DNA of 12,956 bases from Calditrichaceae bacterium (lineage in GTDB: Bacteria; Calditrichota; Calditrichia; Calditrichales; Calditrichaceae). Shown here one piece after another: positions 7,288 through 12,956 of the stretch. How positions within the stretch are numbered: the stretch's first letter is position 1; the number at the start of each line of letters is the position of its first letter. The translations under genes and the position numbers were made by a program. The stretch is from assembly GCA_030622395.1 (NCBI GenBank), contig JAUXGF010000017.1, forward strand, positions 1 to 12,956. The letters are read 5' to 3'. The notes under the pieces are model-generated. The model had not been told where the DNA came from. It saw only the letters and a program-made list of their open reading frames with translations, and searched no databases.

Positions 7288-8427
7288 ATGTATATTCCTC
7301 AAAAACATCTGGATAATTTTAATCAATATGTCATTCCCGGTAAAGTTACTATCGTATACGGCGCCCGACGCGTAGGTAAAACAACGCTGTTAAAAAAATA
7401 TATAGAAAATCAAAACCAAAAGGCGCTTTTTGTCAACGGTGATGATATTATCGTCCGGCAATACCTGGAAAGCCAATCGATTCAAAAATTAAAGGATTTT
7501 ATTGGTAATCATTTGCTGTTAATAATCGACGAAGCTCAATACATAAAACAAATCGGACTTAATCTCAAACTAATTGTAGATCATATTCCGGATATAAAAG
7601 TAATAGCCAGCGGATCATCGTTTTTCGATCTGGCAAAAGACATTGGCGAACCTCTAACGGGCAGAAAATACGTACTTACGCTATTTCCACTGGCTCAGTT
7701 GGAGATATCACAAATTGAAAGCGCTCATGAAACAAATGCAAATTTGGAGGCTCGTCTTATTTATGGCAGCTACCCGGAGGTTGTTTTAATGCAAGATAAC
7801 CGCCTCCGTGAAGAATATTTGCAGGATCTGGTGAGTTCATACTTATTCAAAGATATTTTAGCTTTAGAAGGTATCCGACATTCCAACAAACTAACTGCTC
7901 TTTTACAATTACTTGCTTTTCAGATAGGAAAGGATGTGTCTATAAATGAATTGGGCGTACAATTGGGTATGAGTAAAAATACGGCTGAGCGTTATTTAAA
8001 CTTATTAGAGCAGGTTTTTGTTATTTATAAGCGTTTTGGTTTTAGCCGTAATTTAAGAAAAGAAATCTCAAAAAGCCCCCGCTTTTATTTTTATGACAAT
8101 GGAATACGAAATGCACTAATACGCAATTTTAATCCGCTTAACCTTAGAAACGATCGAGGAGCTCTATGGGAAAATTATATTGTAACAGAGCGTCTAAAAC
8201 GTCAGATATATTTAAGGCAAAAAAGTGGTTCATATTTCTGGAGAACCTATGATAAACAAGAAATCGATCTTGTGGAAGAACGCCAGGGCAAATTATTCGG
8301 ATATGAGATCAAGTGGAAAAAAGGCAGGATAAAAGCTCCGGCAGCCTGGCTGTCAACTTATCCCGAAGCGCAATTTGATGTGATAGATAATGAAAATTAC
8401 CGCGAATTTATAGGAGTGAGTTTTTAA
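7288..8427 (+). CDS. AAA_14/DUF4143-family ATPase
   Basis: A 379-residue P-loop ATPase of the family with an N-terminal AAA domain and a C-terminal DUF4143. The Walker A is GARRVGKTT (25-33), Walker B is LLLIIDEAQ (76-84), sensor 1 is ASGSS (107-111), and the family motif YGSYPEVV is at 159-166. A winged-helix-like segment follows at about 216-250. The C-terminal half ends in a PD-(D/E)XK-like fold with E295, D327 (QEIDLV) and E340-x-K342 (GYEIKWKK). The start at 7288 has a weak TAGGT site eight bases upstream. The family is widespread, highly paralogous and patchily distributed. Its cellular role is not settled, so none is assigned. The whole gene lies between two 32-bp direct repeats, consistent with insertion or duplication as a unit. 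Confidence 0.9.
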   Translation: MYIPQKHLDNFNQYVIPGKVTIVYGARRVGKTTLLKKYIENQNQKALFVNGDDIIVRQYLESQSIQKLKDFIGNHLLLIIDEAQYIKQIGLNLKLIVDHIPDIKVIASGSSFFDLAKDIGEPLTGRKYVLTLFPLAQLEISQIESAHETNANLEARLIYGSYPEVVLMQDNRLREEYLQDLVSSYLFKDILALEGIRHSNKLTALLQLLAFQIGKDVSINELGVQLGMSKNTAERYLNLLEQVFVIYKRFGFSRNLRKEISKSPRFYFYDNGIRNALIRNFNPLNLRNDRGALWENYIVTERLKRQIYLRQKSGSYFWRTYDKQEIDLVEERQGKLFGYEIKWKKGRIKAPAAWLSTYPEAQFDVIDNENYREFIGVSF

Positions 8428-8494
8428 GGATAATCAAACTTACTTTATCGATTTTTGAAACATTTAAATTGGTACAATAGTTTTATTATACAAC

Positions 8495-8526
8495 TCACAA
8501 ATTAGTATTAAAACTATCAACGATTA
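8495..8526 (+). repeat. Right copy of 32-bp direct repeat flanking the ATPase gene
   Basis: Same orientation as 7181-7212, with 30 of 32 identical bases. It begins 68 bp after the ATPase stop codon. The two copies are 1,314 bp apart and enclose exactly one complete gene. Confidence 0.8.
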
Positions 8527-8921
8527 GCTGACAATTAACTGTTGGCTGTTAATGAAATACAAATCCATGTTTTGAAAATATTCTAACTCAATAAGCTTTT
8601 AATTTTTGATTGCCGCATCAAGGATGTGTATTATCCTGACTAAATTTGCCATATTGAAAAAAGCTAAAATGATATAAATTATTAATTATTTCCGCTTTAA
8701 AGCCGAAGGTAAAGCTGATATTAATTAAAATAATTTTTTTTAAAAACGACTGGTAAAATTTAAGAATATAATAAATCATGATATTTTGGAATTATTGATG
8801 AGGGATAACGTCATTCAGTGTCATTAATTTGCAAAAGACTTGTTTACAATATATGAACATTATACCGTTTCGATTTTCGTGACGCCTGACTACAAATGAC
8901 AGTACAGTTTGTGACTAAAAC

Positions 8922-8925
8922 AGGA
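8922..8925 (+). promoter_or_regulatory. Shine-Dalgarno AGGA setting a TTG start for the K+ channel
   Basis: AGGA lies seven bases before the TTG at 8933. It supports the rare TTG initiation codon over downstream alternatives, which would cut into the first membrane segment. Confidence 0.6.
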
Positions 8926-8932
8926 AAATATT

Positions 8933-10006
8933 TTGAAGCTTCTATATAATAAAATATTAGAGCTGCGTAATCAACCGGCTGTGCGCGCTATATTGATGCT
9001 TATATTGCTTACTATTATAGCCGCTGTGTTAGTGGCGGTTTTTGAAGCGCATAAAAATGAGCAGTTCTCGTCTTTTTGGGATTCGGTATGGTGGGTGGTT
9101 GTTACAATCTCCACTGTAGGCTATGGAGATAAGATTCCCGTAACGCCGGTTGGTAAAGTTATTGCCGGTGTGATAATGTTTTTCGGCGTAGCTTTTCTAT
9201 CCATAATTACGGCGGCAATATCATCAATTTTTGTAGCTCATAAAATCAAAGAGGATAAAGGTTTGCAAGAAATTAAATTAAAAGATCATTTTCTGCTTTG
9301 TGGCTGGAACGCCCAGGCGGAGTTAATTTTAGCCGCTTTAGAGCGGGAAGAGGAATTGCATAAACCGGTGGTTTTAATTAATCAACTTTCCGAAGAAGCG
9401 GTGACCGATATAGTCGCCCGTTTTGGCGGTTTAAAGATTAAATTTGTACGCGGCGATTTTACGCGGGAAAATATTTTAAACAGGGCAAACGTTCAAAATG
9501 CCCGCTCGGCTATAATTTTGCCCGACGTTAGTTCAACAGCGGTTAAACCGGGCGATGAACGCACAATATTAGCCACTTTATCTTTAAAAACTCTTAATCC
9601 TAAAATAAAGGTTTACGCTCATATCCTCGACAGGGAAAATTTATCCCATTTGCGCAAAGCTCGCGCCGACGAAGTTATTGTCAGCGACGTTTATACCGGG
9701 TATCTGCTGGCAAGTTATGTAACATCGCCGGGAGTTCCGCAATTTATGGAGCAGCTCTTTTCAGAGAATTCATCTTATAGAATAAAGCGGCGCGCCATAC
9801 CCGAAAACCTGTTTGGAAAAACTTATGCTGATCTTATCAGCTATTATAATAATGAAAAAGCCGGCATACTTTTAGGACTGGGACAGATGACGGAGCCTTT
9901 TAACCTGTCTGACTTGATGAGCGACGATTATTCTCATTTGGATGATTATACATTATGCGTAAATTTGAGGAAGCCGGCAGGGGAGCAAACAGTGATGAAC
10001 AGGTGA
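8933..10006 (+). CDS. MthK-like two-TM potassium channel with RCK (TrkA-N/TrkA-C) domains, C-terminus frameshifted
   Basis: A 357-residue inner-membrane K+ channel. TM1 is about 18-38, the pore helix about 47-60, the selectivity filter T61-VGYGD66, and TM2 about 74-100. A cytoplasmic RCK domain begins at about 118 with HFLLCGWNAQAE, which matches the MthK pattern (HVVICGWSxxxLE). A C-terminal RCK domain starts at about 280. The MthK calcium-ligand positions do not hold acidic residues here (AHILDREN, 229-236, against AEAERYEN), so the ligand is probably not Ca2+. The last about 18 residues look unlike the family. The -1 frame from 9946 supplies the expected RCK C-terminal end and overlaps the next gene by 4 bp, so this frame is probably broken near 9946-9960. 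It uses a TTG start. It is first in an operon with a cyclic-nucleotide-binding protein and a HEAT-like protein. Confidence 0.88.
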   Translation: MKLLYNKILELRNQPAVRAILMLILLTIIAAVLVAVFEAHKNEQFSSFWDSVWWVVVTISTVGYGDKIPVTPVGKVIAGVIMFFGVAFLSIITAAISSIFVAHKIKEDKGLQEIKLKDHFLLCGWNAQAELILAALEREEELHKPVVLINQLSEEAVTDIVARFGGLKIKFVRGDFTRENILNRANVQNARSAIILPDVSSTAVKPGDERTILATLSLKTLNPKIKVYAHILDRENLSHLRKARADEVIVSDVYTGYLLASYVTSPGVPQFMEQLFSENSSYRIKRRAIPENLFGKTYADLISYYNNEKAGILLGLGQMTEPFNLSDLMSDDYSHLDDYTLCVNLRKPAGEQTVMNR

Positions 10007-10086
10007 AAATATTAATTAATCCTCCTAAAGAAACCGAATTAAATAAAAATGATTTTTACATAGCTATAGAGAGTAATGTGAAATGA
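9946..10086 (+). pseudogene. Out-of-frame C-terminal end of the K+ channel RCK domain
   Basis: The frame one base back from the channel is open from 9946 (just after a TGA at 9943-9945) to TGA 10084-10086. It reads MRKFEEAG, then VKILINPPKETEL and NDFYIAI. This is the usual ending of RCK-C domains in this channel type (R-K-F-E-E-A-G, then INPP and a [N/G]D hydrophobic strand). The stop overlaps the next gene's start as ATGA, typical of translational coupling. No slippery heptamer is visible at the junction. A one-base loss, two-base gain or sequence error therefore fits better than programmed frameshifting. Confidence 0.75.
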
Positions 10087-10616
10087 AAATATCTAAAACC
10101 AAAACCTTACTATCAAAATTAGATTATTTGAAGAAAGTTCCGCTTTTTTGTGATCTTAATGAAAAACAGATAAAAACTATAATTGTTTCAATGCATATTG
10201 AACAAATCGAAAAGGAACAATTTATTATCCGCGAAGGAGATGCGGGAAATAATTTATACATTTTGTTATCGGGCGAAGTGGAAATATCCAAGTCTCTTGT
10301 TTTGCCGCAGTGGATTCAGGCCGCTCAAAAACAAGAAAAATCGCTTATCCGTCTTTCAGAAAAACATCATCCTTTTTTTGGCGAAATGGCAATGTTTGAC
10401 GATGAACCGGAACGCTCAGCTTCAATTAAAGCCATTCAATCATGCTTAATGGCGTTTATCACTAAAAAGGACTTGTTAAAAATTATAAAGAACGATCCGG
10501 AAATCGGCATGACAATCTATCGGAATATTGCCTCTGAATTAGTCGTCCGTTTAAAAAAAGCAAATAAAGATATTTTAAAACTAACAACCGCTTTTACTTT
10601 GGCTCTTGAGGGATAG
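10083..10616 (+). CDS. Free-standing cyclic-nucleotide-binding (CAP_ED) domain protein
   Basis: A 177-residue cytoplasmic protein. Residues about 18-135 form a cNMP-binding beta-roll. The phosphate-binding cassette is intact: F99-G100-E101-M-A, then R111-S112-A113. The conserved glycines of the roll are in GDAGNNLYILLSGEVE (52-67). The C-terminal about 40 residues are helical. There is no DNA-binding winged helix of the Crp/Fnr type and no membrane segment. The start overlaps the ancestral channel stop (ATGA, 10083-10086), and only a weak AGAGAG precedes it, so translation is probably coupled. Its stop lies 4 bp before the HEAT gene start. The family binds cAMP or cGMP. A regulatory subunit for the neighbouring channel is my inference. 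Confidence 0.88.
   Translation: MKISKTKTLLSKLDYLKKVPLFCDLNEKQIKTIIVSMHIEQIEKEQFIIREGDAGNNLYILLSGEVEISKSLVLPQWIQAAQKQEKSLIRLSEKHHPFFGEMAMFDDEPERSASIKAIQSCLMAFITKKDLLKIIKNDPEIGMTIYRNIASELVVRLKKANKDILKLTTAFTLALEG
10608..10613 (+). promoter_or_regulatory. Shine-Dalgarno GAGGGA deciding the HEAT gene start
   Basis: GAGGGA lies inside the end of the preceding gene, seven bases before ATG 10621. It favours that ATG over the in-frame TTG codons at 10606 and 10618. Confidence 0.6.
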
Positions 10617-10620
10617 ATTG

Positions 10621-12507
10621 ATGCATATCGGACAACACACATTTAAGAATTTTATGGAATATTTTACCTATGTCATGAAGCGCTACTTCAGGAAAACGCC
10701 TCCAATTCCAACCAACATATATTTAAGCCCGGAAGTTATAGAGAGTAATGACCTGCGTATAAAAGTTGCCCGGCATTGTCATTTCCCTTCAGTTATTAAT
10801 ATTCTGGTGAATGATGAAAATGAGTCTGTCCGGAAGGCAGCTATGGATAACGAGTATTGGCAGCTTGTAGGCAGACTTCGGGATATTCTTGGTTTCGATA
10901 AAAGAGAACGCAAAAAATTTGCCAGTATTGAAGGTTACAGCAATATCCTGATACTAATGATGTTTGAGGATGATCTGGAAATTATTCATGAAATTCTACA
11001 TAATCCGGCTATTACTGTGAAAATGCTCGCTTTATTTATGCGGTTTTTAAAAGAACGCGGCAAGGGCAGAAAGGATGAGCAAATATATGAAATGGCCCGG
11101 CAGGTATTGGACGTCAAGAAAAAACAAATCATTAAAATTTCTTCTATTAATAAAGCCGCCAAAGAATTGGATAATGAAGACAATATTGTAATGCTCCTTC
11201 AATATCTCAACGATGATGAGACGACAATCCGCCAGGTTGTACATAATATTTTAAAAGATGTGAATATTCATAACATATACAAAATTGTTTATACAAGTTT
11301 GAAAAAAATTAAATATGATTCTTTTCTTGAAAATTTTGTAATCTTATCTGAATTAATAACTGCAGTTAAAAAACGTGAAGACTTAAAAAATACGCCTATA
11401 ACCGCTTTGAATCTTTCCAAAAAGACTTTGAGGGGGGGGGCTTCTCAATCTATTGCCGATTTTTTTCTCAATCTAATGACAAAGAAAAGAACTATAATCG
11501 TGCAATCATGCGCCAAGGTTTTAACCGATTTCAATAATATTATTCTATTAGCGCACTGTCATGTGGATTCCGATACAAAATTGCGCTCTCTTGCCGCAAA
11601 AAGCGTTAGTATTAAAGATATTATTAACTTAGCGAACGACGTATCCACGCCGCGAAAAGTGTTTAAAGATATTTTAAACATCTTAAGTAGTCACGACGAT
11701 GATCTGGTTGTCGATAAAGTACGCAGCGCCCACATGCAAGAAACTCACCGTTTAAAGGAAAGTTTAAAGGAGATGGAAATAAGCGTTCAGGCTTATTTTG
11801 ATATAATCTTTCAATCATTAGGATATAATCAAATTAATGAATACCACGATGTAGTTAAATCAATAACAGCTACAGAAAAACAAATACATAAATTTGACGA
11901 TTTACTGTCCTCTCATTTAGGCAAAAAACAGGGTGATTTAAATCTTATGTTTAATAACATTAAAAATGTTTTAAAAAACAAAGCTAATATTATTTATTTT
12001 GACACCACTCCTAAAACCATAAAAGAATTAGAATATATACAGACTTTGATTGAAGAAATATTTAGTCAGAAAGAAATGGGTTTATCTTCTCTTCGTCCCG
12101 GCACCCCCGAAGACATTGAGTCGGAAATTATAACCCGCGCCAGAACAATCTGGCAAAGCGCTATTAGTATTTATCTCGGACGTATTAAAGACCTTTGTGA
12201 GATGATTAAGAAAAAAATCACCAAACTCGCCCTTGACATGGATAATGAACAGGAATTCCAAAGTAAACCAATTATGCAGAGGACGCAGCAGCGTAGATTT
12301 TATCTTGACAAGGAGAATGAAAAGAAATTCCAAAGTAAACAGCAACAGAAAATTGTGGAGATGGAAAAAACATATAAATCTAAAATACAATGTCCTTTAA
12401 CTAAAGCATGCGCAGTATGCGGACGCAGAGGCTGTGCCGCAGAACGATTCCTTGTCGAAACGAATTTCTTTATTAAAGAATTGTTAGAAAATTATATTCA
12501 AAAATAA
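10621..12507 (+). CDS. HEAT-like helical-repeat protein with C-terminal four-cysteine cluster, function unknown
   Basis: A 628-residue soluble, almost all-helical protein. Residues about 35-145 and 300-360 contain HEAT/LRV-like units (for example NDENESVRKAAMDNE, 64-78, and VDSDTKLRSLAAKSVS, 315-330). Residues 370-535 are probably coiled-coil. A charged linker (538-585) carries a 24-residue internal duplication. The tail has C591-x5-C597-x2-C600-x4-C605 (CPLTKAC, AVC, GRRGC), suited to binding zinc or an Fe-S cluster. I see no catalytic motif, signal peptide or membrane segment. It starts 4 bp after the cyclic-nucleotide-binding gene, using ATG 10621 with GAGGGA. A G9 tract within the gene (codons 271-274) is a potential slippage site. 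Probable role: protein-protein scaffold or effector in the channel/cNMP operon (inference). I do not recognise a named family. Confidence 0.8.
   Translation: MHIGQHTFKNFMEYFTYVMKRYFRKTPPIPTNIYLSPEVIESNDLRIKVARHCHFPSVINILVNDENESVRKAAMDNEYWQLVGRLRDILGFDKRERKKFASIEGYSNILILMMFEDDLEIIHEILHNPAITVKMLALFMRFLKERGKGRKDEQIYEMARQVLDVKKKQIIKISSINKAAKELDNEDNIVMLLQYLNDDETTIRQVVHNILKDVNIHNIYKIVYTSLKKIKYDSFLENFVILSELITAVKKREDLKNTPITALNLSKKTLRGGASQSIADFFLNLMTKKRTIIVQSCAKVLTDFNNIILLAHCHVDSDTKLRSLAAKSVSIKDIINLANDVSTPRKVFKDILNILSSHDDDLVVDKVRSAHMQETHRLKESLKEMEISVQAYFDIIFQSLGYNQINEYHDVVKSITATEKQIHKFDDLLSSHLGKKQGDLNLMFNNIKNVLKNKANIIYFDTTPKTIKELEYIQTLIEEIFSQKEMGLSSLRPGTPEDIESEIITRARTIWQSAISIYLGRIKDLCEMIKKKITKLALDMDNEQEFQSKPIMQRTQQRRFYLDKENEKKFQSKQQQKIVEMEKTYKSKIQCPLTKACAVCGRRGCAAERFLVETNFFIKELLENYIQK
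11432..11440 (+). repeat. G9 homopolymer inside the HEAT-like gene
   Basis: Nine consecutive G in a strongly AT-rich gene, encoding the end of Arg271, Gly, Gly and the first base of Ala274. Gain or loss of one base would shift the frame and truncate the protein to less than half its length. Confidence 0.9.
12232..12340 (+). repeat. In-frame 72-bp-period duplication within the HEAT-like gene
   Basis: The segments 12232-12268 and 12304-12340 are 37-bp copies with four mismatches, 72 bp (24 codons) apart. They encode LDMDNEQEFQSK and LDKENEKKFQSK. The copies lie in the charged linker just before the cysteine cluster. Confidence 0.85.
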
Positions 12508-12569
12508 CTCAAAATTTATTTTACATAGATTCCCTAAACCGGATAAACCGGAAACAACAAATCTCATCC

Positions 12570-12586
12570 CAACAGTCAGGCTGTTG
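12570..12586. other. Small hairpin downstream of the HEAT-like gene
   Basis: CAACAG (12570-12575) and CTGTTG (12581-12586) form a 6-bp stem with a 5-nt loop, 63 bp after the stop codon. No T-run follows directly, so it is at best a weak or rho-assisted end of the operon transcript. Confidence 0.35.
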
Positions 12587-12627
12587 CAGATTAAAATTTT
12601 AACCGCTAATCACACAAAATTACATCG

Positions 12628-12654
12628 TAGAGACGAGGCATTGCCTCGTCTCTA
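12628..12654. repeat. 27-bp perfect palindrome, probable dispersed intergenic repeat
   Basis: TAGAGACGAGGCA (12628-12640) is mirrored exactly by TGCCTCGTCTCTA (12642-12654) around a single T. ACAT/ATGT flanks add further pairing. Its core (GTAGAGACG-x-CGTCTCTA) resembles palindromic repeats I know from many cyanobacterial and other genomes as dispersed, REP/MITE-like units. No T-tract follows, so a primary terminator role is unlikely. Confidence 0.6.
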
Positions 12655-12715
12655 ATGTGAATATCACATATACATTTGAATATTTGAAGAAAAACAACCC
12701 GTTTGTTTAGAAAAA

Positions 12716-12808
12716 AGCCCGGGTTACCCACTCCACAGGAGTCCCCGTAGGACAGGGAGGCTGCGCCTGGGGCGATATGGGCTCAGTTGCAAATTTAGGG
12801 GGGCAACT
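12716..12808. other. GC-rich multi-hairpin element (possible structured RNA or mobile-element end)
   Basis: An abrupt GC-rich island in AT-rich sequence. AGCCC (12716-12720) pairs with GGGCT (12779-12783), enclosing ACTCC/GGAGT (12730-12742, loop ACA), GTCC/GGAC (12741-12753) as an alternative, and AGGC/GCCT (12758-12768, loop TGC). The last can extend with CCCC 12743-12746 pairing GGGG 12769-12772. A further stem AGTTGC/GCAACT (12785-12808, 12-nt loop) follows. This could be a structured RNA, the subterminal region of an IS, or a dispersed repeat. I cannot name a family. Confidence 0.4.
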
Positions 12809-12956
12809 TTAATACCTACTGAATTTACTAATTTAATTGTTTCCTGTTTTCCGCACTTTTAAAAACTGCCTTGATAAGTCATTGATTTTATTGAATAGAA
12901 TTTTGATTTTGGGTGTCCCGTAGCTATTTTAGAGCATGTTTTTGCGAAAAAAGAAA
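12809..12956. other. Unassigned end of window
   Basis: AT-rich sequence in which I see no supported gene or site. A minus-strand frame is open for about 30 codons from the window edge but has no recognisable features. Confidence 0.4.

Larger units (their letters stand above)
8428..8932. other. AT-rich spacer between ATPase and K+ channel genes
   Basis: I find no gene in these 505 bases. They hold the right copy of the 32-bp repeat (8495-8526) and, just after it, loosely periodic TTAACTGTTGGCTGTTAATG-like words (about 8532-8553). A GCTTTA/TAAAGC inverted repeat lies near 8694-8714. A weak promoter-like pair, TTGTTT (8840-8845) and TATACC (8861-8866), has a spacer of only 15 bp. Confidence 0.6.

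Noticed and set aside
9940..9960. Programmed -1 frameshifting in the K+ channel gene
   Set aside because: No X XXY YYZ heptamer or stimulatory stem seen near the junction; mutation or sequence error is simpler.
10606..10620. TTG start at 10606 for the HEAT-like gene
   Set aside because: No Shine-Dalgarno site for it, whereas ATG 10621 has GAGGGA at the ideal distance.
12716..12783. Minus-strand peptide reading APGAASLSYGDSCGVGNPGF
   Set aside because: Bounded upstream by stops with no start codon; the translation simply follows the hairpin-forming sequence.
12860..12956. Minus-strand frame open to the window edge (about 30 codons)
   Set aside because: Too short, no motif, and no supporting context.

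Overview
The window is AT-rich bacterial chromosome with about seven protein genes and long, repeat-bearing intergenic spacers. Several genes carry good Shine-Dalgarno sites (AAGGAG before the CheX-like gene and the aconitase). A TolC outer-membrane protein shows the cell is Gram-negative, and the aconitase is of the mitochondrial type. Together with the degenerate 7-8 bp intergenic repeats, this suggests a member of the FCB group or a neighbour (Calditrichota-, KSB1- or Ignavibacteria-like) rather than a typical Bacteroidota, which seldom use Shine-Dalgarno sites. The phylum assignment is inference only.

Layout. (1) 32-2240, plus strand: a CheX-family phosphatase-like protein, then a PAS/Hpt/CheA-like protein whose ATP-binding site has lost nearly all its signature residues. 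This looks like a chemotaxis-derived signalling pair with a pseudokinase. (2) 2423-6599, minus strand: aconitase with its own intrinsic terminator, then a lone TolC-family outer-membrane protein. The spacer between them is filled with degenerate heptanucleotide repeats. (3) 6600-7287: spacer with a candidate acn promoter, a relic of a Fis-type helix-turn-helix (the tail of a lost NtrC-like regulator), palindromes, and one copy of a 32-bp repeat. (4) 7288-8427, plus: an AAA_14/DUF4143 ATPase lying wholly between two near-identical 32-bp direct repeats. (5) 8933-12507, plus: a tight operon of a MthK-like K+ channel, a free-standing cyclic-nucleotide-binding protein, and a large HEAT-like protein ending in a four-cysteine cluster. 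(6) 12508-12956: no gene recognised, but a 27-bp perfect palindrome and a GC-rich multi-hairpin element.

The most interesting module is the channel operon. The channel frame ends early at 10006, but the -1 frame from about 9946 continues with the missing end of the RCK C-terminal domain. It stops at 10086 in a 4-bp ATGA overlap with the cyclic-nucleotide-binding gene. The ancestral arrangement was therefore a translationally coupled channel/sensor/HEAT operon, and the present sequence has a frameshift (a real mutation or a sequence error). A cyclic-nucleotide-binding subunit encoded apart from the pore suggests a two-component or split ligand-gated channel, with the HEAT/Cys protein as a third partner. 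A G9 tract inside the HEAT gene could make it phase-variable.
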